From: Alphaproteobacteria bacterium
GTDB lineage: Bacteria; Pseudomonadota; Alphaproteobacteria; Sphingomonadales; Kordiimonadaceae
Reading direction: 5' to 3'
NCBI GenBank assembly: GCA_006226495.1
Contig: SBGU01000035.1
Span: 29,996-93,995 of the forward strand
DNA: 64,000 bases
The position numbers were made by a program, and so were the translations under genes. Shown in pieces: positions 10,423-17,978 of the stretch. Every line of letters begins with the position of its first letter. Position 1 is the first letter of the stretch. Under the pieces are notes generated by a model. The model saw nothing but the letters and a program-made list of their open reading frames with translations, had not been told where the DNA came from and searched no databases.

Positions 10423-10645
10423 GGGCGAGTGTCTCCATCTGGGATCAGGCGCAGAATTGCCGGTTCATCGCATATGAGATCGTCGCCCCCTTCACACAAG
10501 TTCCACAATCTTTCCTGTTAAGAATTGCTCGCACACAAAGGCGTTGCCCCGGGCGGCGCTTTTGGGCATAAAACCATTGAATCATGTGCATATTTACCTG
10601 TCGCGCAGACGCGCACGCGGGTGCCTTTTCCAAGAGGGATCAATC

Positions 10646-10981
10646 ATGACCTACATCGTCACCGAGGCCTGCATCAAATGCAAATACATGGACTGTGTGG
10701 AGGTGTGTCCCGTCGATTGTTTCTATGAAGGCGAAAACATGCTGGTCATCAACCCCAACGAATGTATCGATTGTGGCGTTTGTGAACCGGAATGCCCGGC
10801 CGAAGCCATCCTGCCCGACACCGAAGACGGGCTGGAGGAATGGCTGGAACTGAACACCAAATATTCCGAGGAATGGCCCAACATCACCACCAAGGGTGAT
10901 GCCCCGGCCGATGCCGAGGAATGGAAGGGTGTGCCCGGCAAGATGAAACATTTCTCCGCAGCACCCGGCAAGGGCGACTGA
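10646..10981 (+). CDS. fdxA: Ferredoxin FdxA (7Fe-8S type)
   Basis: The 111-residue protein begins [26 protein letters not shown] and continues with the second cluster motif [12 protein letters not shown]. This is the [3Fe-4S]/[4Fe-4S] ferredoxin pattern of the AvFdI/FdxA family, including its helical C-terminal extension ([12 protein letters not shown]). It carries electrons to unidentified cytoplasmic partners. The ATG chosen is preceded by GAGGGA six bases upstream. Helicase, S4 protein, fdxA and carD in this order is a recurrent alphaproteobacterial arrangement. Confidence 0.95.
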   Translation: MTYIVTEACIKCKYMDCVEVCPVDCFYEGENMLVINPNECIDCGVCEPECPAEAILPDTEDGLEEWLELNTKYSEEWPNITTKGDAPADAEEWKGVPGKMKHFSAAPGKGD

Positions 10982-11280
10982 GCCAGCCACCGCCTGCCAA
11001 ATTTGCCGGGATGCCGAGTCCCGGCCCGAGTCCCCGCCCATGAGGGGCGAAAATCGCCTTTTCCGCGTGTCGGAACCCGGGTTTTTGATACCGTTGTCAT
11101 TTTTTTGACACGGGATAGAGCCATGGTGGGACCGTCCCGCATCGGCCCCAAAATGCGCTCTAAGCCCCGGAAAGCCATGGGAAATACCGCCTTCGGGCGC
11201 GTGCGGGGGTGGGGTGCCAGGGTCCGTGAAACACGTGAAAACAAGGCTCACAGCCAATTTCGCGCGCCTTTCCCCTGTAA
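10982..11280. other. Non-coding stretch after fdxA
   Basis: No credible coding frame is visible between fdxA and the possible small RNA. A weak hairpin GGCGA-AAA-TCGCC followed by TTTT (about 11046-11062) may end the fdxA transcript, and a TGTCA...TGACA pair separated by seven T residues lies near 11096-11112. Confidence 0.4.
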
Positions 11281-11295
11281 ATTGACCAAAAATTG

Positions 11296-11306
11296 TGCTA
11301 TATAAT
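11296..11306 (+). promoter_or_regulatory. Extended -10 promoter candidate
   Basis: TGC followed by TATATAAT forms an extended -10-like element. There is no good -35 (CTGTAA is the nearest at suitable spacing). Transcription would start near 11313 and read into the candidate small RNA and possibly carD. Confidence 0.35.
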
Positions 11307-11312
11307 CACGAT

Positions 11313-11421
11313 TGGCGCGGCGTGCCCGTTGGCAGGCCGTTCCCGTGGGTGGCTGGCACCACCATAAAATCAGACGCGTCAAAAGGTCCCGCTGTGTCCT
11401 CATCAACACGGGGTTTTTTTT
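11313..11421 (+). ncRNA. Candidate small RNA upstream of carD
   Basis: A promoter-like element at 11296-11306 is followed about 110 bases later by a GC stem (CCC...GTGT / ACACGGGG, 11388-11413) and eight consecutive T residues (11414-11421), a classical intrinsic terminator. The interval has no coding frame with a ribosome-binding site. It lacks the conserved 4.5S RNA tetraloop region, so it is not the SRP RNA. It could be an independent sRNA or a carD leader attenuator; both are inference. Confidence 0.35.
11388..11421 (+). terminator. Intrinsic terminator or attenuator upstream of carD
   Basis: An imperfect stem (CCC at 11388-11390 plus GTGT at 11394-11397, against ACAC and GGGG at 11406-11413) is followed by T8. 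It lies about 190 bases before the carD start. Confidence 0.55.
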
Positions 11422-11609
11422 CGCCTCACGGCAGACGGGGCGCGGGGATACCGGCGTCCCGCGTGGGTTCAATACCCCTGAAAAGGGCCTGAACCGCCTT
11501 CAATGCCACGATTATGGTGCCAACGAACCAGCCCAGTGTTTTTGCGGCCCGGCAGATCACCACCTGCCAAAGCGGCCGGAACCAGTTTGAAAAAGGACAA
11601 TGGACCACC

Positions 11610-12110
11610 ATGGCAAAATCGAACAAGCATCCTTATGCGGTTGGCGATTATATTGTATACCCCAAACATGGCGTTGGCCGGATCACCGAGCTTGAAACCC
11701 AGGAAATCGCGGGCCTCGCGCTCGAACTGTATGTCATCCGCTTTGAAAAAGAGCGCATGACCCTCCGGGTCCCGACCAACAAGGCAGAACAAAGCGGCAT
11801 GCGCCGCCTGTCGTCCGACGCCACGCTCAAGGAAGCTTTCACGACCCTCAAGGGCAAAGCCAAGATCAAGCGCACCATGTGGTCGCGCCGTGCTCAGGAA
11901 TATGAAGCCAAGATCAATTCGGGCGACCTGGTCTCGATCGCCGAAGTGGTGCGCGACCTGCACCGCGGCGCCGACCAGCCGGAACAGTCCTACAGCGAAC
12001 GCCAGATCTATGAAGCCGCTTTGGGCCGCCTCGCCCGCGAACTGGCTGCCGTCGAAGACATCGACGAAGCCGCCGCCATGGTGAAGCTCGAAAAAGAGCT
12101 GGCCGCGTAA
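11610..12110 (+). CDS. carD: CarD family transcriptional regulator
   Basis: The 166-residue protein has the CarD N-terminal Tudor-like RNA-polymerase interaction domain (VGDYIVYPKHGVGRITELETQEIAG, residues about 11-35). A helical DNA-interaction domain follows (WSRRAQEYEAKINSGDLVSIAEVVRDLHR). CarD binds the beta subunit and stabilises open promoter complexes, especially at rRNA promoters. The start was set by homology to the MAKSNKHPYAVGDY beginning; an AAGGA element lies 13 bases upstream. A strong terminator follows. Confidence 0.95.
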   Translation: MAKSNKHPYAVGDYIVYPKHGVGRITELETQEIAGLALELYVIRFEKERMTLRVPTNKAEQSGMRRLSSDATLKEAFTTLKGKAKIKRTMWSRRAQEYEAKINSGDLVSIAEVVRDLHRGADQPEQSYSERQIYEAALGRLARELAAVEDIDEAAAMVKLEKELAA

Positions 12111-12145
12111 GCGCCCACCGCTTTCGAGCGCAGAAGATCAAAAGA

Positions 12146-12171
12146 CCCGTCCCGCAAGGGGCGGGTTTTTT
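12146..12171 (+). terminator. Rho-independent terminator of carD
   Basis: CCCGTCCC / GGGGCGGG stem (12146-12153 with 12158-12165, one G-T pair, GCAA loop), followed by six T residues. Confidence 0.9.
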
Positions 12172-12254
12172 GTTTGGGGGGAAGGTTGGCGTTCGCTAGG
12201 GTGGCTATGCAGGAATTGAATGCATGGAAACTTGGATGTCAGGAGCCTAGCCGC

Positions 12255-12614
12255 GTGAAAGCCCAAATCAAATTAGGCCCTTTCAGTTTTGACCTGCCTG
12301 TTGCAGACTCCAGCATGCCGCCGGACCCGGCGGACTGCTGGGTCAATATTGTCGCGGATATCGGCCTCGAGCACGCGCCGGGTGGCGACCAGTTCATGTT
12401 TTCCTTCTGCACCGTGAAACGCATTGCCAGTATTGTCGCCGCGGGCAAACCGCTTTTCATTTCTAAAACCATTGTGCTGGACATTTTCAGTTGGGACGCC
12501 GTGACCGTGGAGATCAAGGCGATTGTTGAGAAGGCAGAGGGTAACACCTGGGACGAACTTGCGGCAGATTTAAGTCGCTATGCTGATTGGGAATTTCAGG
12601 ACTATAGGGAGTAA
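12255..12614 (+). CDS. Immunity 8 (Imm8) family protein, orphan
   Basis: The 119-residue protein read from a GTG preceded by AGGAG at 9 bases begins (M)KAQIKLGPFSFDL and ends in the Imm8-like pattern GNTWDELAADLSRYADWEFQDY. The middle FSFCTVKRIASIV corresponds to the family's VCTP-WL region. Imm8 proteins neutralise nuclease-type or other polymorphic toxins by binding them in the cytoplasm. A longer frame would start at a TTG inside the carD terminator and is rejected. No toxin gene is adjacent, so this is an orphan immunity gene. Base composition is slightly AT-richer than its neighbours, consistent with transfer. Confidence 0.7.
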   Translation: MKAQIKLGPFSFDLPVADSSMPPDPADCWVNIVADIGLEHAPGGDQFMFSFCTVKRIASIVAAGKPLFISKTIVLDIFSWDAVTVEIKAIVEKAEGNTWDELAADLSRYADWEFQDYRE

Positions 12615-12659
12615 CGTGGAAAGAGCGCGCTGCCAGCGGGCTTTGGGCGGAGAATTAAA

Positions 12660-13028
12660 ATGGACCTCTGCATCGTCGCCGGTTTTCCGAACCAGTCAGA
12701 CCTGGTGCTATTGGGCGGCTTTCTGGCCTATGGCCTGTATTTCCTAGTGAAAGCCAGATCGGCACCCTATCTGCCTGTCGCCACCAAGAACATCTATTCT
12801 CCAAAGTGGCATGAGAAACTTCAGCGCCTCGCGTTGCTGCTGGTGAACTGCATGATGTACGTGCCGCTGATCGCGCTTGCGACAGCCTTCCTGTTCTACC
12901 GGCTGAAGTGCCTTGTCGCGGGCTCGTCGGCGCTCCCCATCTTCACATGCGCGGCTTTGGCCGTTGTAATGACGGTGGCACTGGCCGTCAGGTACCCCGT
13001 GCATCGGATGCCCGGAACAAAACAGTAG
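12660..13028 (+). CDS. Small membrane protein of unknown function
   Basis: The 122-residue protein has three likely transmembrane helices (about residues 15-31, 55-80 and 92-110). I do not recognise a family. It starts at an ATG preceded by a GGCGGAG purine stretch and lies 45 bases after the Imm8-like gene on the same strand, so cotranscription is possible. A membrane partner of the immunity protein is conceivable but unsupported. Confidence 0.6.
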   Translation: MDLCIVAGFPNQSDLVLLGGFLAYGLYFLVKARSAPYLPVATKNIYSPKWHEKLQRLALLLVNCMMYVPLIALATAFLFYRLKCLVAGSSALPIFTCAALAVVMTVALAVRYPVHRMPGTKQ

Positions 13029-13160
13029 ACGCGCTTCCCCCATACAATTTCTTACAATTTGGCACAGTCCCGGCATACTTTTGCGGGCGGGGTGCGCTAG
13101 AAGGTCGTCTGTAGGGCCGCGCCCAGTGCGCGGCGGTCGCTTTCTGATTGGGGGTCATTT

Positions 13161-14057
13161 GTGCGGCAGGACAGGCGATACCAGACCGCCGGTGCGGTTT
13201 TTTCCACGGCGGACGAGGGCCGCGTGCGGGACGAGATGCGCCCGCGCGGCGCGGCGGAACAATCCGTCCCGCATCGCCCGGCGCCCACGCACCGCCTGCC
13301 CCGACCCGGCATTCAACCCCGATCCGACATTCAACCGATTACCCGCACCCATGACGCCCGTCCCGCCGCCTGCCCCGTGCCGGACGGAGCCTATGGGGCG
13401 GGCACGGTTGTGCGCCTGCCGTGGCTTGCCCCGGCGGGCCGGACCCGGCGCGCCACGATCCCGGCGCCCGGGTCCCTCGTTTCCTGGCCGGCCGGCAGCC
13501 TGGACGGTTCGGGTGGGCCCTTCAGCGGCCGGCTCGGTGGCCGGCAGGCGGCGGCGGGGCCCGATGTGCGCCGCTGTGTGCACTGTGGCTCGCTGATGAC
13601 CACATCGCGCTACAAACGCCGTTTTGTCCGCTTCGTGCGGCTTTATGCCTGCGATGGCTGCCATCGCCCGTTCGAACAGGATACCCGCGGTTTCCAGGCC
13701 TTTGTGCTGGCGCTGGTGCCGGCCATCGCCGCCCCCGCGGTGGCCGGCCTGTGGGCGGCGGGTGTTGGCCCGGTGGTGCCCGGCCTTGTGATGCTGCTGG
13801 CCCTGTGGGCCCTGCTGTCGCGCATGCGCGCCCATGCCCGCGCGTTCCGGGCGGCGCCGGTGGTGCGGCGCATTGGCGGCCATGCCGGTGGCGGGCGCCT
13901 GTTGCCGCGCTCCAGCGGTCGGTGCCTTGTGGGCCGCATCCTGGGGGGCGACAGCCGGTTTGCCGGTTTCCTGCTCGGCCTGAGCCTTGGCCTTGGCGGC
14001 ATGCTGGCCCTGTCGGTCCTCAGCGGCCTGTTTGCGGTCATGGCCGCGCGGCTTTAA
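13161..14057 (+). CDS. Zinc-ribbon membrane protein of unknown function
   Basis: The 298-residue frame opens with a GTG. The first 135 residues are Pro/Arg/Ala-rich and may be partly untranslated. The credible part is a CxxC...CxxC zinc ribbon (CVHCGS...CDGC, about residues 139-165) followed by two transmembrane helices (about 182-212) and a third hydrophobic segment at the C-terminus (GFLLGLSLGLGGMLALSVLSGLFAVM). Such zinc-ribbon/membrane proteins are common and uncharacterised. The true start could lie further in. It converges with the next gene across a 16-bp tandem repeat. Confidence 0.5.
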   Translation: MRQDRRYQTAGAVFSTADEGRVRDEMRPRGAAEQSVPHRPAPTHRLPRPGIQPRSDIQPITRTHDARPAACPVPDGAYGAGTVVRLPWLAPAGRTRRATIPAPGSLVSWPAGSLDGSGGPFSGRLGGRQAAAGPDVRRCVHCGSLMTTSRYKRRFVRFVRLYACDGCHRPFEQDTRGFQAFVLALVPAIAAPAVAGLWAAGVGPVVPGLVMLLALWALLSRMRAHARAFRAAPVVRRIGGHAGGGRLLPRSSGRCLVGRILGGDSRFAGFLLGLSLGLGGMLALSVLSGLFAVMAARL

Positions 14058-14074
14058 GGGCCGGTCCTCAGGTC

Positions 14075-14122
14075 CCCAGGTTTCAGGCCGCCCAGGTTTC
14101 AGGCCGCCCAGGTTTCAGGCCA
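14075..14122. repeat. Three tandem copies of a 16-bp unit
   Basis: The unit CCCAGGTTTCAGGCCG is present at 14075-14090, 14091-14106 and 14107-14122 (the last with an altered final base). It lies between the stop of the zinc-ribbon protein and the end of the converging lipoprotein gene, whose TGA stop (14115-14117, minus strand) sits inside the third copy. Each copy contains the same TGA on the minus strand. Confidence 0.9.
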
Positions 14123-14939
14123 CCAGGTCGCCGCGCAGGCGGTGCCACCAGTACATCAGGGCACCAAGGGGCACCGACAGGCTGAAGACCCAGGGGCTGA
14201 AGGGGCCCGCGTTTGCGACCCCCGCGCCCAGTAGGCTGATATGCAGCATGCTGGCGGTGTAGGTGCCGGCGCTCCAGTCCAGGGTCACGGACGCCAGGCC
14301 GAACAGGCTGAAGAAAAACCAGCGCCACGGATACTGCATTTCCTTGCGCCCGCGCACGATCAGGGTCGCGGTCACCAGGATGAACAGGATGTTCGCCGCC
14401 ATCAGCACAAGGAAGGCGACCCTGCCCGGTGTGGCTGTGTCCATATCCACACGGTTGAGGACCCGCAGGTCACCCGGCAGCGGCGTGATGCTCAGGTGCA
14501 CCAGGCCGCGCCGGCCTTCGCTCTCGCGCAGGATGATGCGCATCAGCATCCAGCCGCCTTCCATCCGGTACTGGTAGACAAAGGCATAATCCTTGAAGTC
14601 GGGTTGGCCGGACTGGACGGTGCTGTTCACATGCACGCCCGCAAGGCTGCGTTCCAGCGCCGCCCCCGGGGGTATCTGCTGCCACATGGGCTGGATGCGT
14701 TCGGCGAAATCCGGGCCCACGATGCCGGGCAGGAACAGGGGCTGAAGCGCCGCGGCATCATGCGCGAGCGTCAGGTCCGCGGCCTGTTGCACCTCGGCAC
14801 GCACGGTGTCGCTTGTCAGGGTGCGGGCCAGGTCTTCATAATCGCCGCCGTCCGCTGGCAGGCAGGCGGCCAGAAAAAACGACGCCAGGACGGCAAGCGC
14901 GGTGCCCATGCCCGTGCGGCTGCGAACCTGATGAAACAT
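14115..14939 (-). CDS. Putative lipoprotein with C-terminal transmembrane helices
   Basis: The 274-residue protein starts at an ATG preceded by AGGGGGA about 8 bases upstream and has a lipoprotein-type signal peptide (TGMGTALAVLASFFLAAC). A periplasmic domain of about 150 residues follows. The C-terminal 90 residues hold about four hydrophobic segments (LVLMAANILFILVTATLIV, WRWFFFSLFGLASV, MLHISLLGAGVANAG, WVFSLSVPLGALMYWW). I recognise no family. A longer frame starting at 15128 is rejected because it would place the signal peptide internally. Confidence 0.55.
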   Translation of the reverse strand: MFHQVRSRTGMGTALAVLASFFLAACLPADGGDYEDLARTLTSDTVRAEVQQAADLTLAHDAAALQPLFLPGIVGPDFAERIQPMWQQIPPGAALERSLAGVHVNSTVQSGQPDFKDYAFVYQYRMEGGWMLMRIILRESEGRRGLVHLSITPLPGDLRVLNRVDMDTATPGRVAFLVLMAANILFILVTATLIVRGRKEMQYPWRWFFFSLFGLASVTLDWSAGTYTASMLHISLLGAGVANAGPFSPWVFSLSVPLGALMYWWHRLRGDLVA

Positions 14940-15156
14940 GGCGCAAATCCCCCTCTGCTGCCGCCCGCCGGGCCGGTGCTGTGGCCCGAATGATTCCGCC
15001 ACTCTAGGCAGGTGCCGGTGAATTGCAAGTGCCGGGGCGCGTGGCCGGCCATGGCTTGACGCTCCGGCGCCCGGGGTCCAGATTGGTGCCTGCCCGTGGG
15101 CACGATCACATTCGCTCGATTGCCACAAAATTGTCGGGCTAGGCCAGACAGACTGC

Positions 15157-15186
15157 TTGACAGAAGACGGTCATAATGCATAGCAT
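15157..15186 (+). promoter_or_regulatory. Sigma-70-like promoter of the rpoH paralogue
   Basis: A perfect -35 TTGACA (15157-15162) is followed by an 18-base spacer and the weak -10 TAGCAT (15181-15186). The spacing is acceptable and the element lies 32 bases upstream of the start codon. Confidence 0.5.
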
Positions 15187-15188
15187 TA
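15174..15188. promoter_or_regulatory. Inverted repeat overlapping the rpoH -10 region
   Basis: TAATGC (15174-15179) and GCATTA (15183-15188) form a perfect 6-bp dyad with a 3-base centre. It overlaps the proposed -10 and could be an operator. Confidence 0.4.
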
Positions 15189-15217
15189 ATCAAGGTCATT
15201 AAATCGGGAGGGGAAGG

Positions 15218-16099
15218 ATGTCCCGGCTAAATTGGGCCACGGGTGAGGACAGGCGCCTCATTCGCTTCGCCATGCGTGCACCCATGCTCGACCGCGAGGA
15301 AGAGTCGGAACTCGCGATTGCCTGGCAACAGGAACGCGACGAACGTGCACTCAGAAAACTGACGGAGGCGCACCTGCGCCTTGCTGTCGCGTCTGCCAGC
15401 CGCTATCGCCATTATGGCCTGCCGGCGGCCGATCTGATCCAGGAAGGCACTGTCGGCCTGATGGAAGCCGCCTACCGTTTTGAACCTGAACGCGATGTGC
15501 GTTTTTCGACCTATGCTGCCTGGTGGGTGCGTGCCGCCGTGCAGGATTATGTGCTGAGGAATTGGTCGATCGTGCGCACGGGGACCACCAGCGCCCACAA
15601 GGCCCTGTTCTTCAACCTCAAACGCCTGAAGGCCCGCATGGGGGTCGATCCCGACCGGCCGCTCAGCTTCGCGGCCCGCAACCAGATCGCTGACGAAATG
15701 GGCGTGCGCCTGTGTGATGTCGAAGCCATGGAAGGCCGCCTGACCGGCGCCGACCGCTCGCTCAATACCCCGGTCGCCGACGAATCGGCCCAGGAATGGC
15801 AGGACCTGCTGGTCAGCGAAGAAGCCCGGCCCGACGATGCGGTGATGGACCTGCGCGACGGCGACCGCAAGGCGGCGCTGCTTCGTGAAGCCATGACCCA
15901 CCTGACCGAACGCGAAAGCTACATCATCCGTGAACGCCAACTGAAGGACGAAGGCGTAACCCTGGCGGTGCTTGGCAACCAGCTTGGCATTTCGAAGGAA
16001 CGTGTACGCCAGCTAGAAGTGCAGGCGCTGCAGAAACTGAAAGATGCGCTGGTCGCCACCGTGGGCGACCCCGTTACCGCGGGCCTTGCCAACGGCTGA
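15218..16099 (+). CDS. rpoH: RNA polymerase sigma factor, RpoH (sigma-32) family
   Basis: The 293-residue protein has sigma region 2 (LRLAVASASRYRHYGLPAADLIQEGTVGLMEAAYRFEPERDVRFSTYAAWWVRAAVQDYVLRNWSIVR). The RpoH-specific box (KALFFNLKRLKARMG, residues about 128-142) and region 4 (LAVLGNQLGISKERVRQLEVQALQKLKDAL) are also present. It directs RNA polymerase to heat-shock or oxidative-stress promoters. Alphaproteobacteria often have two RpoH paralogues, and this more divergent sequence (GTTSAHK) may be the RpoH2 type. It has its own promoter and terminator and is divergent from the lipoprotein gene. Confidence 0.9.
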   Translation: MSRLNWATGEDRRLIRFAMRAPMLDREEESELAIAWQQERDERALRKLTEAHLRLAVASASRYRHYGLPAADLIQEGTVGLMEAAYRFEPERDVRFSTYAAWWVRAAVQDYVLRNWSIVRTGTTSAHKALFFNLKRLKARMGVDPDRPLSFAARNQIADEMGVRLCDVEAMEGRLTGADRSLNTPVADESAQEWQDLLVSEEARPDDAVMDLRDGDRKAALLREAMTHLTERESYIIRERQLKDEGVTLAVLGNQLGISKERVRQLEVQALQKLKDALVATVGDPVTAGLANG

Positions 16100-16140
16100 G
16101 GCCGGCGCGCGCGCTGAACAGATTCCCGTGACACTCTCCT

Positions 16141-16167
16141 GCCCCGGTCAACTGGCCGGGGCTTTTT
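16141..16167 (+). terminator. Rho-independent terminator of rpoH
   Basis: GCCCCGG (16141-16147) pairs with CCGGGGC (16156-16162), followed by TTTTTCTTT. The 3' end of the converging nuclease gene lies inside the stem. Confidence 0.85.
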
Positions 16168-16969
16168 CTTTGTCTGCGGTGTCGTCCAGGATGCGAATCT
16201 GCCCCGGACCCTGCAACAACAGGCGCGGCCCGGCCTTGAAATCGATCCAGCCGCGAACCTCGATACGGCGCCCGGCGAGCGAGAGCGGGTCAAGCCCGGC
16301 TTTTTCATAATAACGCAGGGTATTCACCGGAATTTCGGCGGTGAAATCGCTGCGCCAGTCGTCGCCGAAATTCAGGAACACGGTCACACCCACCCGTTCG
16401 GCTTTCACCACTGTGCCTTCAACCAGTTGGAACCAGCCGGTGCGCACGCCCTTGCCTGTGGCATCCACCGGCTGCAGGTTGTCGAAGGCCCACAGGCCGC
16501 GCCGGGCCGCACGGGCCACCGCTTCGGCGGCATACAGGTCGGCAAGCCCGGTGCGCCGGGTCGGACGCGGGAACACGAACACCGTGCCGGCCTCGGCCAG
16601 GTCGCCCTGCAGCCACACACCGTCCGGCAGCATCACATGGGCGACGATATCACCCTGCCGGTCGGTCTTCGGTCCTTCACAGAAAAGGGTCAGCGCCTGG
16701 CCCTTAAGGCGCGCCATCAGGGCGTCGCGGGCTTCGGTGGCATAGGGCCAGTTGCGGTACGTGCCGTCCGCACCCCAAAGTTCAGGTGCCTTCACGAGCG
16801 CAAGGCGTATAATGCGCCCGTCGGTCGCGCGGAATCTGGCCCCGTCCAGCGCCGCTTCGGCCACGGCGTCGCCACAGGGGTCCAGTGCGGCGGTATCGAG
16901 CGCAGGCGCGGCCCAGAGGGGACGCGCAAGGGCCAGGAAAAGCAGGGCGGCGATCAGTGAATTTTGCAT
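16148..16969 (-). CDS. Exported thermonuclease-fold (SNase-like) protein
   Basis: The 273-residue protein has a signal peptide (NSLIAALLFLALARPLWA) and a staphylococcal-nuclease-like OB-fold domain at about residues 40-165. The segments RIIRLALVKAPELWG and TDRQGDIVAHVML correspond to the catalytic Arg/Glu and second Arg regions, and ARRGLWAFD is the usual end of the fold. A second OB-like part (FQLVEGTVVKAERVGVTVFLNFGDDW, RRIEVRGWIDFKAGPRL) follows. It may cleave nucleic acids in the periplasm, but activity is uncertain because the active-site context is divergent. It converges on rpoH. Confidence 0.75.
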   Translation of the reverse strand: MQNSLIAALLFLALARPLWAAPALDTAALDPCGDAVAEAALDGARFRATDGRIIRLALVKAPELWGADGTYRNWPYATEARDALMARLKGQALTLFCEGPKTDRQGDIVAHVMLPDGVWLQGDLAEAGTVFVFPRPTRRTGLADLYAAEAVARAARRGLWAFDNLQPVDATGKGVRTGWFQLVEGTVVKAERVGVTVFLNFGDDWRSDFTAEIPVNTLRYYEKAGLDPLSLAGRRIEVRGWIDFKAGPRLLLQGPGQIRILDDTADKEKAPAS

Positions 16970-17033
16970 ATTTTATCCAATCTGCTTCCTGTGCTATGCG
17001 TTATTGCGAGGAACAGGCAACAGGGGAAAAGCC

Positions 17034-17978
17034 TTGGCACACGGCACACACGACTATGTCGACGACCCGCGCAACCGGGACATCCTGATCAATATAAACG
17101 GCCTTTTGCATAAACGCGAGGACGCCAAGGTGTCGGTGTTCGACAGCGGTTACATCCTGGGCGACGGCGTGTGGGAGGGCTTGCGCCTGCATGACGGCGT
17201 GGTCGTGTTCCTGGACCGGCACCTGAGGCGGCTGTATGAAGGCGCGCGCGCCATCGATATGGACATGGAACTCAGCCCGTCCGAGCTGAAGGGCCGCATC
17301 TACGAAACCCTCGACGCCCAGGGCATGACCGACGGTGTGCATATCCGCCTGATGGTCACGCGCGGCATCAAGGCCACGCCCTACCAGGACCCGCGCATCA
17401 CCATCACACCGCCGACGATCGTTATCATCCCCGAATACAAGGCGCCCCTGAAGGCGACGACCGACAAGGGCATTCGCCTGCATACCGCCCATGTGCGCCG
17501 CGGTTACCCCGATGTGCAGGACCCGAAGCTGAACAGCCATTCGAAGCTGAACTGCATCACCGCCTGCATCCAGGCCGCCAAGGCCGGGGCGGACGAGGCC
17601 CTGATGCTGGACCCGCACGGTTTTGTCGCCACCTGCAATTCGACCCATTTTTTCATTGTGCGCCGGGGTGAGGTCTGGACCTCGTCCGGCAACTACTGCC
17701 TCGACGGCATCACCCGCCGCAACGTGATCGAGGTGGCGCAGGAAGCGGGCATCCCTGTTCATGAGCGCGATTTCAGCCTGTCCGATGTCTACGGCGCCGA
17801 AGAAGCGTTTGTCACCGGCACCTTTGCCGGGCTGGTGCCGGTCCGGGAAGTGGATGGCCGGGTGCTGGGCGACGTGATGGCTGCGGGCGAACCGGCATTG
17901 CCCGGCCCGATGGTCACACGCCTGCGCGAGCTTTACCGTGCGCGTATTGCGGCCGAAGTCGCAAAAGGCCGCGGCTGA
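17034..17978 (+). CDS. Aminotransferase class IV (branched-chain / D-amino-acid type)
   Basis: The 314-residue PLP enzyme has the class IV pattern: SVFDSGYILGDGVWEGLRLHDG near the N-terminus, catalytic lysine in LNSHSKLNCITACIQA (about residue 165), and the phosphate-binding SGNYCLDGITRRNV. The expected reaction is amino transfer between an amino acid and a 2-oxo acid; substrate range cannot be fixed. I chose the TTG at 17034 because AGGGGA lies six bases upstream and the protein then begins at the family start. Its stop overlaps the start of the sulfotransferase-like gene (TGATG), so the two are coupled. Confidence 0.85.
   Translation: MAHGTHDYVDDPRNRDILININGLLHKREDAKVSVFDSGYILGDGVWEGLRLHDGVVVFLDRHLRRLYEGARAIDMDMELSPSELKGRIYETLDAQGMTDGVHIRLMVTRGIKATPYQDPRITITPPTIVIIPEYKAPLKATTDKGIRLHTAHVRRGYPDVQDPKLNSHSKLNCITACIQAAKAGADEALMLDPHGFVATCNSTHFFIVRRGEVWTSSGNYCLDGITRRNVIEVAQEAGIPVHERDFSLSDVYGAEEAFVTGTFAGLVPVREVDGRVLGDVMAAGEPALPGPMVTRLRELYRARIAAEVAKGRG

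Noticed and set aside
11282..11306. TTGACC plus TATAAT as a canonical sigma-70 promoter
   Set aside because: The spacer is only 13 bases; the extended -10 reading is kept instead.
12174..12254. TTG start of the Imm8-like gene within the carD terminator
   Set aside because: The GTG at 12255 has a good Shine-Dalgarno element and matches the family N-terminus.
13060..13090. TTGGCACAGTCCCGGC as a sigma-54 promoter
   Set aside because: The -12 TTGC element is missing at the required spacing.
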